From: Candidatus Liptonbacteria bacterium
Lineage (GTDB): Bacteria; Patescibacteriota; Minisyncoccia; UBA6257; JACOXY01
Length of the DNA stretch: 45,285 nucleotides
Assembly (NCBI GenBank): GCA_016182095.1
Contig: JACOXY010000015.1
Location: forward strand, 1-45,285
Reading direction: 5' to 3'
Shown: positions 6,709 to 14,901 of the stretch, in pieces
Numbering within the stretch: position 1 is the first letter of the stretch
Layout of the letters: each line of letters opens with the position of its first letter
The notes under the pieces: model-generated
Seen by the model: only the letters and a program-made list of their open reading frames with translations
Databases searched by the model: none
What the model was told of the DNA's origin: nothing
Program-made: the position numbers and the translations under genes

Positions 6709-7611
6709 ATGTCAAACCCAACGAAACCGCGATTATTTGATGTGCATACCCACACTCAATTCCAGGCTTATGAAAAAGACGGTGTGGATGTCATTCGGCG
6801 CGCCTTAAATAAAAATATCTGGATGGTAAATGTTGGCACGCAAAAAGATACCTCTCGGGAGGCGGTTAGGATTGCGAATCTTTATCCGGAAGGAGTTTAT
6901 GCCACTGTTGGTCTGCATCCGATTCACACAGAAAAGTCATATCATGATGCGCAAGAACTTGGAGAAAGCAGCGAGCAACAAGCAACAAGTAACAAGGGAT
7001 TTGTGAGCCGCGGAGAAGAATTTGACTTTGAATATTATAAAAAGCTCGCGGAAGATGAAAAAGTAGTGGCGATAGGGGAGTGCGGGTTGGATTACTATCG
7101 CATAACGATGAACAGTGAACCAAGAACTTTGAACAACGAACAAGGGCTACGAAAAAAGCAAAGGGAGGTTTTTATAAAGCATATTGAGTTGGCGAATGAA
7201 ATCAAGAAGCCCCTCATGATCCACTGCAGAAATGCTTTTTCGGATTTGATTGATATCCTTGTCAATTCAAGGTTGCTAGATGTTAAATGTCCAGGCGTTG
7301 TGCATTTCTTTTCTGGGACAATTAATGATGCAAAGCGCCTGTTGGAGCTTGGTTTTAGTTTTTCTTTCGGCGGAGTAATAACATTTACCAGCGACTATGA
7401 CGAACAAATAAAATATATTCCACTTGACAGAATTTTATTGGAAACCGACGCGCCATATGTTGCTCCAGCCCCATATCGCGGCAAGCGCAACGAACCGGCA
7501 TACCTTGAAGAAGTCGCGAAAAGATTGGCGGTATTAAAAAACACAAGTCTTCACGAAGTTAGAGAAGTTACCGTAAAAAACACCCTGCAAATTTTTAATA
7601 TAAACTTTTAG
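6709..7611 (+). CDS. tatD: TatD family metal-dependent hydrolase (DNase/RNase)
   Basis: A 300-aa TIM-barrel nuclease of the TatD/YcfH type. Metal ligands are visible in order: DVHTHTQF (HxH), GECGLDYYR (Glu), LMIHCRNA (His), VVHFFSG (His) and LLETDAPY (Asp). The family removes nucleotides from DNA or RNA ends and is linked to repair and RNA turnover. ATG 6709 is used; a TATAAT box lies about 12 bp upstream, so the mRNA leader is very short or absent. Two stretches look inserted: ESSEQQATSNKGFVSRGEEFD before the GECGLDYY strand, and NSEPRTLNNEQ after it. Both are encoded by short near-repeats (AGCAACAAGCAACAAGTAAC; GAACAGTGAACC) and fall in surface loops. Confidence 0.93.
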   Translation: MSNPTKPRLFDVHTHTQFQAYEKDGVDVIRRALNKNIWMVNVGTQKDTSREAVRIANLYPEGVYATVGLHPIHTEKSYHDAQELGESSEQQATSNKGFVSRGEEFDFEYYKKLAEDEKVVAIGECGLDYYRITMNSEPRTLNNEQGLRKKQREVFIKHIELANEIKKPLMIHCRNAFSDLIDILVNSRLLDVKCPGVVHFFSGTINDAKRLLELGFSFSFGGVITFTSDYDEQIKYIPLDRILLETDAPYVAPAPYRGKRNEPAYLEEVAKRLAVLKNTSLHEVREVTVKNTLQIFNINF

Positions 7612-7675
7612 CTCGTTCTATTGGCTACGGCGCTTTGCCAGCACAGGCATGGTGCCATGTTTTTGTTGCACATAT

Positions 7676-7724
7676 AGAAACAAAATCCCGTGCCGCACAC
7701 AGCTTGCGTTATGCGGCACGGGAT
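7676..7724 (-). terminator. Strong intrinsic terminator of the 63/71-aa pair
   Basis: On the minus strand ATCCCGTGCCGCA pairs over 13 bp with TGCGGCACGGGAT, followed by TTTGTTTC. It lies 25 bp beyond the stop of the 71-aa gene. Confidence 0.85.
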
Positions 7725-7748
7725 GGGAGAGGAAGTCGAGGTTTAGCG

Positions 7749-7964
7749 TCAGAGAGCTATGCTAGGTCGAGGTAAAATCCTATCAGGCAGTTTCGGTGAG
7801 GTCTCTTTGAGCAACGCGAGGACCAACGTTTCCACCGCGTTGAACCTTACCTCCAGATCCTCATCCTTGCCCGCGATACACTGCGAGCAGGGAATCTCCG
7901 GGAGCGAATGCTTTTCGCACACTCCCAGCTTCTCGTTCCAGCGCTTGCTTGTAATTGTCGGCAT
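7749..7964 (-). CDS. Small Cys/His protein, 71 aa
   Basis: Unrecognised small protein with a likely zinc site, CEKHSLPEIPCSQC (C-x2-H ... C-x2-C). A short helical segment VRFNAVETLVLALLKE follows. The start has GGAGG 4 nt upstream. It is the second gene of a two-gene transcription unit: the upstream gene ends at 7977, 12 bp away. A near-consensus promoter precedes the pair and a long-stem terminator follows, so the unit is probably well expressed. Confidence 0.75.
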   Translation of the reverse strand: MPTITSKRWNEKLGVCEKHSLPEIPCSQCIAGKDEDLEVRFNAVETLVLALLKETSPKLPDRILPRPSIAL

Positions 7965-7976
7965 GCCTCCTCCCTT

Positions 7977-8168
7977 CTAATCCTCGCGATGATCGCGAGG
8001 ACGATTCAGCTTCTGTTCCGCCTCCTCTTCCTCAAGCTTTTCCCTTAGCGCCGAGGCGAGCTCTCTTGCGAGAACCTGCCGGCGCTCCGGTCCGATGGAG
8101 AGCGGCTCCTTCATCTTCGCGGCGAAATTCACCGCAAACTCTTCTATCTCGTCCGGATTGGCGCTCAT
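7977..8168 (-). CDS. Small acidic helical protein, 63 aa
   Basis: Unrecognised protein that appears almost wholly alpha-helical and very charged (ELASALREKLEEEEAEQKLNRPRD). The helix EFAVNFAAKMKEPLSIGPERRQVLARELA resembles small helical proteins found scattered in Patescibacteria. A GGAGG site lies 5 nt before the ATG. It is the first gene behind the consensus promoter at 8217-8245 and is followed after 12 bp by the 71-aa Cys/His protein, so the two proteins may act together. No function can be inferred. Confidence 0.72.
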   Translation of the reverse strand: MSANPDEIEEFAVNFAAKMKEPLSIGPERRQVLARELASALREKLEEEEAEQKLNRPRDHRED

Positions 8169-8216
8169 TTTCCCTCCTGCTTCTTTTTTGGGTTGGTTTT
8201 CAGCCCTAACCTTTTA

Positions 8217-8245
8217 ATTATACCATACTTTCTTAATTTTGTCAA
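8217..8245 (-). promoter_or_regulatory. Perfect sigma-70-type promoter
   Basis: On the minus strand TTGACA (8245-8240), a 17-bp spacer, then TATAAT (8222-8217): a full consensus match. It drives the 63-aa and 71-aa genes with a leader of about 45 nt. Confidence 0.9.
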
Positions 8246-8345
8246 AAACAAACAAATTGCCCAAAACTCTTCACATTTTGTTGTTTTTATTGTATTCTAT
8301 TTCGTATATTGGCAATCATTCGCCAATTAGCGGCGAACCTCTAAT

Positions 8346-10730
8346 ATGCAATATAACCACAAAGTAATAGAGCGTAAATGGCAGAAAATCTGGAAAGTCA
8401 AGAAGATCTACGAAGTTGATGATAAGGCCGAAGGGCGCAAAAATTTTTACCATCTTGTGATGTTCCCTTATCCATCAGGAGATCTCCACATGGGACACTG
8501 GTATAATTTCGCGCCAGCGGACGTCTACGCCAGGCTCAAAAGAATGCAGGGTTATAATGTTTTAAGCCCGATTGGTTTTGATGCTTTTGGTTTGCCCGCA
8601 GAAAATGCCGCTATTAAAAATAATATTCACCCCGAAAAATGGACCTTGAAGAATATAAAGACTATGACCGCCCAGCTTATGACTACGGGCAATAGTTACG
8701 ACTGGTCGCGCGTGATTATAACCTGCGCCCCCGATTATTATAAATGGAATCAATGGTTATTTTTGAAGCTTTACGAAAAGGGACTGGCTTACAGGAAGAA
8801 GGCACCGGCAAATTGGTGCCCGTCATGCAAAACCGTGCTTGCCAATGAGCAGGTAATAGACGGGAAGTGCGAGCGATGCGGCAGTATCGCCGTTCAAAGG
8901 GAAATTGATCAGTGGCTTTTTAAAATTACAGATTATGCCGAACAACTCTTGAATGATTTGGATGGTCTGGATTGGCCGGAGAGAGCCAAGACAATGCAAA
9001 AAAACTGGATTGGCAGGTCGGTAGGAGTAATTATTAAATTCCAGGTTGTCGGACTGGACATGGGCATAGAAGTTTTTACAACGCGGCCGGACACGGTTTT
9101 CGGCGCGACCTATTTGGTTTTGGCCCCCGAACACGAACTTATTCAAAAGCTAAAAGCCAGGGTCAGAAATTGGCGCCCAGTCTTAAAATATCTGGAAACC
9201 ACGAAATCCAAAACCGAAAAAGAAAGAATTGACGAAGGCAGAGCGAAGACAGGCATAGAATTAACGGGTTTGCGGGTTATAAACCCAGCTACTAAAAATG
9301 AGATTCCTGTTTGGACATCGGACTATGTAATCGGCTCATATGGCGTGGGCGCTATTATGGCTGTTCCGTCGCACGATGAACGCGACAGAGAATTCGCGGC
9401 AACCTTTAAACTGCCTGTTAGCGAGGAGCCGCTCCGAGATCCGGAAGAGGCAATCACGGCTGTAAATGGAAAGAGGGTTGTGAAATATAAACTTCGCGAC
9501 TGGCTTATCTCGCGACAGCGCTACTGGGGAACGCCAATTCCCATAATTTATTGCAAACATTGCGGCACTGTGCCGGTTCCGGAAGAGAGTTTGCCGGTTA
9601 AACTCCCGCCTTTGCGAGATTTCAAGCCAGCCGATGATGGCCGTTCGCCCTTGGCGCGCGATAAAAATTTTATGGAAGCAAAGTGTCCGAAGTGCGGAGG
9701 CGAAGCGGAGAGGGAAACGGATACTATGGATACCTTCGTGGATTCTTCTTGGTATTTCTTCCGTTTTTTGGATCCCAAAAATAAAAAAGCGATGTTTGAC
9801 GCTCTTATCGCGGCTAAATGGCTTCCTGTAAATACATACATTGGCGGTGTGGAGCACGCCACCAAGCATTTAATTTATGCCAGATTTATAACTAAATTTT
9901 TGCAGAATATCGGCCTGTCTTCTGTTTCAGAACCCTTTACGAAGCTTGTTAACCAGGGGCTGATCTTGGGCCCGGATGGGCAAAAAATGTCAAAGTCGCG
10001 CGGCAATATCGTAAACCCCGACGAACTGGTAAAAGAATTCGGAGCCGATGCCGTAAGAATGCACCTGTGTTTTATGGGCGAATATTCGCAGGGCGGGCCA
10101 TGGGATCCAAAGGGCATCTTGGGTGTTTCCCGATTTTTAAATAGAGTTTTAGCCCTAAAAAATAAAATTGGCGGTGAAAAAGAGGAAGGGATCGCGAACG
10201 AAAATGACGCGACACAAAAAATTTTGCACAAAACAATCAGGAAGATTGAAGAAGATCTTGAAAATATAAAGTTTAATACTGCCATCTCGGCTCTAATGAT
10301 TCTCTTAAACGAACTTGAGCGACAGAAGAAAATTACAATTGAAACTTTTGAGATTTTTCTGCTGCTTCTCGCGCCATTCGCGCCCCATCTTTCTGAAGAA
10401 TTGTGGCAGTCGGTTCTAAAAGACAGGAAAACAGCCGGCCGCGGTTTCGCGAGTATTCATTTTGAACCTTGGCCAAAATACAACAAAAAACTCCTAAAGG
10501 ATGACACCTTTGAACTGGTGGTCCAAGTTAACGGCAGGGTAAGGGATTCAATTATTATACCAACCGATTATCAGCGCGATAAAGTTGAGGAAGCGGCGCT
10601 AAATAGCGAATCTGTTAAAAAATACCTCGGCAATAATAAACCGGAGCGCTTGATTTATATTCCCCAAAAATTGATAAATATTGTCATTGCGGAGGAGAAG
10701 AAGGAGAACGGTGCTGGACGGGCTTTTTAG
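8346..10730 (+). CDS. leuS: Leucine--tRNA ligase
   Basis: Class I synthetase, 794 aa, somewhat shorter than E. coli LeuRS. The HIGH motif is PYPSGDLHMGHW (residues 41-52). A zinc ribbon CPSC...CERCGS lies near residues 158-180. The CP1 editing domain is present, with TTRPDTVFGATYLVLAPEH and MAVPSHDERD. KMSKSRGN lies near residue 547, followed by the helical anticodon domain and a short C-terminal domain ending in VVQVNGRVRD...IIIPTDY. The segment after the editing domain is reduced, so the leucine-specific region looks minimal. The AT-rich 100 bp upstream separates it from the divergent small-gene promoter. Confidence 0.97.
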   Translation: MQYNHKVIERKWQKIWKVKKIYEVDDKAEGRKNFYHLVMFPYPSGDLHMGHWYNFAPADVYARLKRMQGYNVLSPIGFDAFGLPAENAAIKNNIHPEKWTLKNIKTMTAQLMTTGNSYDWSRVIITCAPDYYKWNQWLFLKLYEKGLAYRKKAPANWCPSCKTVLANEQVIDGKCERCGSIAVQREIDQWLFKITDYAEQLLNDLDGLDWPERAKTMQKNWIGRSVGVIIKFQVVGLDMGIEVFTTRPDTVFGATYLVLAPEHELIQKLKARVRNWRPVLKYLETTKSKTEKERIDEGRAKTGIELTGLRVINPATKNEIPVWTSDYVIGSYGVGAIMAVPSHDERDREFAATFKLPVSEEPLRDPEEAITAVNGKRVVKYKLRDWLISRQRYWGTPIPIIYCKHCGTVPVPEESLPVKLPPLRDFKPADDGRSPLARDKNFMEAKCPKCGGEAERETDTMDTFVDSSWYFFRFLDPKNKKAMFDALIAAKWLPVNTYIGGVEHATKHLIYARFITKFLQNIGLSSVSEPFTKLVNQGLILGPDGQKMSKSRGNIVNPDELVKEFGADAVRMHLCFMGEYSQGGPWDPKGILGVSRFLNRVLALKNKIGGEKEEGIANENDATQKILHKTIRKIEEDLENIKFNTAISALMILLNELERQKKITIETFEIFLLLLAPFAPHLSEELWQSVLKDRKTAGRGFASIHFEPWPKYNKKLLKDDTFELVVQVNGRVRDSIIIPTDYQRDKVEEAALNSESVKKYLGNNKPERLIYIPQKLINIVIAEEKKENGAGRAF

Positions 10731-10774
10731 TATGTGCTATATTGTTCATAGTTTCCTTATTAGGGGATGGTTAA

Positions 10775-11113
10775 ATGCCTATCGGCTGGTATGAGTTCGG
10801 CTTTATTGGTCTTGTTCTTGTGTCATATGTCATCTGGAGATATTTGCCACGGACCGCTCTCCCGGCAGTTCTTCTGGTTTTGGCAGACTATTTCGGCTGG
10901 ATAAGTCTATCGGGCTGGCAAACGAAGTTCTTGGAGTTGAATATGAATGGCCATTTCCCCCTCTTCAGTAATGATGGGGTGATGAGTTTCACTGCCATTG
11001 CTGTTCTTTTGGCTTTTTTAGGAACACTTTTTGGTTTATGGTTGGATTTTTTTGAGAGGAAATCAAACTCTCCCAATCACGACAAGAAAGAGCTGTCTCA
11101 AAAAAAGCTCTGA
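10775..11113 (+). CDS. Small membrane protein, 112 aa
   Basis: Unrecognised protein with two to three membrane segments (FGFIGLVLVSYVIWRYL; LPAVLLVLADYFGWI; MSFTAIAVLLAFLGTLFGLWLDFF) and a basic, polar C-terminal tail (ERKSNSPNHDKKELSQKKL). The start is supported by an AGGGG site 7-8 nt before the ATG. It is 44 bp downstream of leuS and may be transcribed from its own promoter, since TATGCTATATT lies just after the leuS stop. A clean terminator follows. Confidence 0.72.
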   Translation: MPIGWYEFGFIGLVLVSYVIWRYLPRTALPAVLLVLADYFGWISLSGWQTKFLELNMNGHFPLFSNDGVMSFTAIAVLLAFLGTLFGLWLDFFERKSNSPNHDKKELSQKKL

Positions 11114-11129
11114 CGTGAAGATTATAAAA

Positions 11130-11160
11130 GCCGCTAACATGTGTTAGCGGCACTTTTTAT
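11130..11160. terminator. Bidirectional intrinsic terminator
   Basis: GCCGCTAAC-ATGT-GTTAGCGGC (9-bp perfect stem) is followed by ACTTTTTAT on the plus strand. It serves the 112-aa gene and, in the other direction, the convergent acyl-CoA dehydrogenase. Confidence 0.88.
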
Positions 11161-11170
11161 CTTAAAATTA

Positions 11171-12949
11171 TTATAAAAATTTCCAGGTCTCGTTTAGATA
11201 TGAATCTGCAATAAATCGTTTTAAACCAATTTCGTCCACATCTCCAAAATCCAATAGTTTCTCACGAGCTACGCGCAATGACACGGCCTCAATCCCACCG
11301 ATACGCTCTATTATTCGCCTAACATTCTTATCCGCGTCCAGTTTGAACATCTGCGCGGCTGTTTTGACAATTGCTCTTTCCACATCGGCGCAATTCCCGC
11401 GTTCAATAATTTTATTTGCCCTTAAAATGCCGCTTTCCAGAGCAAAGACCATGTTCACGAGATTTGCGAGCGACCCCAGGACCTCTTGCTCTTCTTTGAT
11501 TTCCAACATAAATTTTTGCGCGCTTGCCCCAAAAAGCAGAACCGTAAGTTTTTTAAGATTTCGCAAAAAAAGCGTTTCTCTCCAAAGCACACCGGAAGGA
11601 ATAATCATCGGTTCTTCCGAGCCCAGCGCGATTTCATTTAAATATTTTTGCGCCGCTTCAAAAATCTGGAGTTTCCCGGACGGAAAACTTCGGTCCGCTT
11701 TGAAAATTCTTTCTCCGGTCAACATACGGTTGATTTCATTGGTGCCTTCCCAGATTGTATTGATGCGGGCATCTCGGTAAGCGCGCGCCGGAGATATGCC
11801 GCCAGAGTCAGCATATCCCATGCCTCCTAAAATCTGGACGCATTCGTTAGTGACGTAATTTAAAACCTCTGAAGCAAAAACTTTGTTGATTGAGCATTCG
11901 GTCGCGTATTCGGCAACGGCGGCCATTCTTGCCTTGATATCGGTTGCCGAAACACTGTGCATGGCCTTATCAAGCAAGTCCGCGGTCCGATAAACCACGG
12001 CCTCCATGAGCCATACTTTGGTCACCATTTTACCGAATTTATTGCGAATAAGCCCGCGCGTTGAAATTGGTTTTCCGAAAGTCATCCGCCCCTTGGCGTA
12101 ACTCTTGCTTAATTCCATAAGAGCCTTGGTACTCCCCACGCATCCAGGCGAAAGCTTAAACCTTCCTAAGTTCAAAACATTCATCGCTATTTTGAAACCT
12201 TCGCCAACTTGCCCCAGCATATTTTCCACTGGAACTATGGCATCAACAAATTCAAGCGGGCAGGTTGAAGAACCATGAAGCCCAAGCTTGTGCTCTTCTG
12301 CGCCAATCGTAAATCCCGGTGTATTTCGTGGAACAAGAAAGGCGGTAACTTTTCCGTGAACTTTCGCAAAAATTCCAAAAAGATCCGCGAAGCCGGCGTT
12401 CGTAATCCACATCTTCGAGCCGTTCAAAATATAATTTTTCCCGTCTGGCGAAAGGCGCGCCTTCGTTCTGATTGATGCTACATCCGATCCTGCGTGAGAC
12501 TCGGTGAGTCCGTAAGCGCCGACAAAACTTCCATCAGCGAGTTTTGTAAGATACATCCCTTTTTGCTTCTCATCCCCAAAAAGCTGCAAGGGGAGCGAGC
12601 CAATGCCGACATGATCGGTAAACGCCGTGAGAAAATATGAAGATCCGGTAGCAAGCTTTTCAATAATCAGCGCGGAAATAACCTTACCCAGATCAAGCCC
12701 TCCATATTCTTCGGGCATATCCGCCTGGAGCAACCCAAGATCGGCCGATTTCTTGATAAGCGCTCTAGTGACGTCAAATTGCTTTGCCCCCATTGCCACG
12801 TCATTGGGCAACACTTCTTTTTCCGAAAACTCGGCAGCGGTTTGAGCAATCAATTTGTGTTCTCCGGTAAAGTCTTCCGGAAAAAATGCATCGCCAGGTG
12901 AAAGTTCGGAAAGGAGAAATGAACATCCGGCAACTTTTGGCGAACTCAT
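11171..12949 (-). CDS. Acyl-CoA dehydrogenase
   Basis: FAD enzyme, 592 aa with this start, that would oxidise an acyl-CoA to a 2-enoyl-CoA. Family motifs are clear: the helical N-terminal domain, then YGLTESHAGSDVASIRTKA and the flavin-binding MWITNAG. QILGGMGY and the active-site segment INTIWEGTNEINRML carry the likely catalytic Glu. After about residue 430 there is an extra C-terminal helical domain, as in very-long-chain or FadE-like members. ATG 12949 is preferred because GAGG lies 8 nt upstream; ATG 12955 and TTG 12979 are alternatives. No ETF, thiolase or other beta-oxidation gene is visible in the window. The promoter at 12991-13019 abuts a family B repeat. Confidence 0.93.
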   Translation of the reverse strand: MSSPKVAGCSFLLSELSPGDAFFPEDFTGEHKLIAQTAAEFSEKEVLPNDVAMGAKQFDVTRALIKKSADLGLLQADMPEEYGGLDLGKVISALIIEKLATGSSYFLTAFTDHVGIGSLPLQLFGDEKQKGMYLTKLADGSFVGAYGLTESHAGSDVASIRTKARLSPDGKNYILNGSKMWITNAGFADLFGIFAKVHGKVTAFLVPRNTPGFTIGAEEHKLGLHGSSTCPLEFVDAIVPVENMLGQVGEGFKIAMNVLNLGRFKLSPGCVGSTKALMELSKSYAKGRMTFGKPISTRGLIRNKFGKMVTKVWLMEAVVYRTADLLDKAMHSVSATDIKARMAAVAEYATECSINKVFASEVLNYVTNECVQILGGMGYADSGGISPARAYRDARINTIWEGTNEINRMLTGERIFKADRSFPSGKLQIFEAAQKYLNEIALGSEEPMIIPSGVLWRETLFLRNLKKLTVLLFGASAQKFMLEIKEEQEVLGSLANLVNMVFALESGILRANKIIERGNCADVERAIVKTAAQMFKLDADKNVRRIIERIGGIEAVSLRVAREKLLDFGDVDEIGLKRFIADSYLNETWKFL

Positions 12950-12990
12950 CCGCATGACCTCACTTTGTAAGATTTGCAAGAACCGATTTC

Positions 12991-13019
12991 AAAATACTGC
13001 TACAATAGAAGATTGTCAA
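12991..13019 (-). promoter_or_regulatory. Promoter of the acyl-CoA dehydrogenase gene
   Basis: On the minus strand TTGACA, 17-bp spacer, TATTTT. The -35 box overlaps GTCAAC, the 6-bp target-site duplication left by the adjacent family B element, so the insertion landed at the upstream edge of this promoter. Confidence 0.8.
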
Positions 13020-13020
13020 C

Positions 13021-13162
13021 CAGGTAGTAGAAATGCGAGTGAAGTTTTTAAAAAATATGGTAATGCCGTCAATAAAATTCACAGGGATATTATTGGGTCA
13101 GTATTTATACCCGATCGTAGCTTGGAGTTGGCAGAAAGAAATGCTCGCATTTTCACTACCTG
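13021..13162. repeat. Family B inverted-repeat element, copy 2, with target-site duplication
   Basis: A 142-bp element with ends CAGGTAGTAGAAATGCGA and, inverted, TCGCATTTTCACTACCTG. It is flanked on both sides by GTCAAC (13015-13020 and 13163-13168), which is good evidence for insertion as a mobile unit. It is nearly identical to 6181-6332. It encodes no transposase. Confidence 0.92.
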
Positions 13163-13201
13163 GTCAACTCGGTTGGGGCGTATTAGAATAGGGAGATGGA
13201 A

Positions 13202-14845
13202 ATGGCGGAGCCACAACTTGCCAAACCAGAGCCGCGACCGGAATCTCTAAACGATTTGCAAGGCGAATCGTCGGCTAAAGCCTCTGGCTCGCCCGACGAA
13301 ACGTTCAGGGGCGGACATTCTGCGGAGCAGAATGTTTTAGCTAAGCCGATAGATGAATCAATTTTGGCTGGCATGAGCGAGGATGAGCAAAAACTAACAG
13401 AGCTTATTTATGGCGGCAACGAAGTCCCCAATATTGATATCATCCAAAGCGGCTGGATTCACGATTTAAGATCTATGCAAATTGAACATCCGCCGGATAT
13501 TAAGAAAATGTTAAGGGGCGGTGCTCGTCCAAAAGATCAGCCAAAGCTTCTTGAATATGCCAAGGGCGTGCTTGGGTGGCGAGATACAGTGTCGGGAGTA
13601 AAAGAAGCGCAAAAACAAAAAACTGAAAAAGTTTCTGAAGCTTGGTTATTAAAATTGTTGGAAAAAATTGAAAAGGACAGGGGATCCCGGGCTTCTATTT
13701 TATTAAAACGAGAAGCGCAAGATATTGAAATGACACCCGAAAAAAGTGGTTGGGGCAAGTATTGGCTAAATCGCCTAAGACCGGAGGCCGACCTGCTTCC
13801 GGAAAGGATAAGGAAAATTGTTTTGGAATCGCATGAGGACAAGATACCGGAAAGTGAGACCTTGGCATTGGGATCGTACATTTTTCAAAGAATCAGGGTG
13901 TTAAAATTTGACCTGGAAAAGCGCGGGCGAATGGAGCTTTTGCACAACCAACTTCGCGCCATTGATTCGGGTGAACCAGTCTTTCCTCCAGAATCTATCG
14001 CGGAAAGGCGGCCAGTTTTTTGGGATGAGGACGCGCAAACCTTTTATGTTGTAGAAAATGACAAGAGAAGAAACCTTGGTATAGGCGACATTGTTTCTGA
14101 TTACGCTTGGGAAATTAAGTATTTCGCTGACGATAAATTACCTCCTAAAATTAAGCGGCTACTCCAAAAGCGCATAGTTGTTAATGAAGCCCACCGCGAA
14201 ATTGAACATATTTATAATAAAGAGCTTTCAAAAAGCTATGGAATTTCCCGCAGAATAGGTGATATCATGAGCATCGCCGACATTGAAGCAAATATGAAAT
14301 CAGACCCGCGAAGCATTCCGGGATTGAATGGTATTATTGCTGAAAGAGCAATTCTGGAATTTTTAAACAGAGTTTCAATAAAAAATCCCGAGCTTGGGTT
14401 TATAGTTGAACGCTCAAGTGTATTAGAAGACGCGGGGTTAAAATATGATTTTAAAATCAGAATAAAACAAAAATTAAGGGGGGTCGCCGTGGAGGGAGAG
14501 GAACTGCGACGCGCTCAATATGTTAAAGAAAAAAGGCGGGTTGGCATTCAATTCACCATCGGTAAACATGTGGAAAGAAAGCAACTTCAAGTTAATGAGG
14601 CTAAATTAGCCCTTGCAAAATTGCCTAAAGAATTTTTAAGGAAAGGGGTTATGGATATAGTGCTTCTAAGACTGAAATTGGAGGAAATGAAGAAATGTTT
14701 TAATGTCTGGCTAAAAAATGGCAGACCATCCGGTGGCCCGGAACAATACATAAGCACGGCTAAAAAAAGAGAAGTTTTGGAGTGTATTTCCAAAAATTTT
14801 ATACCCCTAACCGAAGAACAAATAGAAAAAGCGATTTCTTCCTGA
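13202..14845 (+). CDS. Orphan protein, 547 aa, with possible nuclease-like C-terminal domain
   Basis: No family recognised. The first 60 residues are polar, proline-rich and probably disordered (PQLAKPEPRPESLND). The middle is helical and charged with frequent Trp. In the C-terminal third, ERAILEFLNRVS, then LKYDFKIRIKQ, then VGIQFTIGKHVERKQLQVNEAK give an E...D...Q/x...K succession between predicted strands. This could be a PD-(D/E)XK-like fold, but it is only a weak visual pattern. ATG 13202 is chosen because GGGAG lies 6 nt upstream; ATG 13196 overlaps that site. The gene starts 40 bp after the family B element and ends 56 bp before glmS. Confidence 0.75.
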   Translation: MAEPQLAKPEPRPESLNDLQGESSAKASGSPDETFRGGHSAEQNVLAKPIDESILAGMSEDEQKLTELIYGGNEVPNIDIIQSGWIHDLRSMQIEHPPDIKKMLRGGARPKDQPKLLEYAKGVLGWRDTVSGVKEAQKQKTEKVSEAWLLKLLEKIEKDRGSRASILLKREAQDIEMTPEKSGWGKYWLNRLRPEADLLPERIRKIVLESHEDKIPESETLALGSYIFQRIRVLKFDLEKRGRMELLHNQLRAIDSGEPVFPPESIAERRPVFWDEDAQTFYVVENDKRRNLGIGDIVSDYAWEIKYFADDKLPPKIKRLLQKRIVVNEAHREIEHIYNKELSKSYGISRRIGDIMSIADIEANMKSDPRSIPGLNGIIAERAILEFLNRVSIKNPELGFIVERSSVLEDAGLKYDFKIRIKQKLRGVAVEGEELRRAQYVKEKRRVGIQFTIGKHVERKQLQVNEAKLALAKLPKEFLRKGVMDIVLLRLKLEEMKKCFNVWLKNGRPSGGPEQYISTAKKREVLECISKNFIPLTEEQIEKAISS

Positions 14846-14901
14846 CATTAGTCTACCCCGCGCCAAATTTCGAAACACTAATCAAATTTTTACTATATAG
14901 T

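Noticed and set aside
11343-11780. Long plus-strand frame opposite the acyl-CoA dehydrogenase
   Set aside because: It is antisense to a clear gene and has no RBS or family features.
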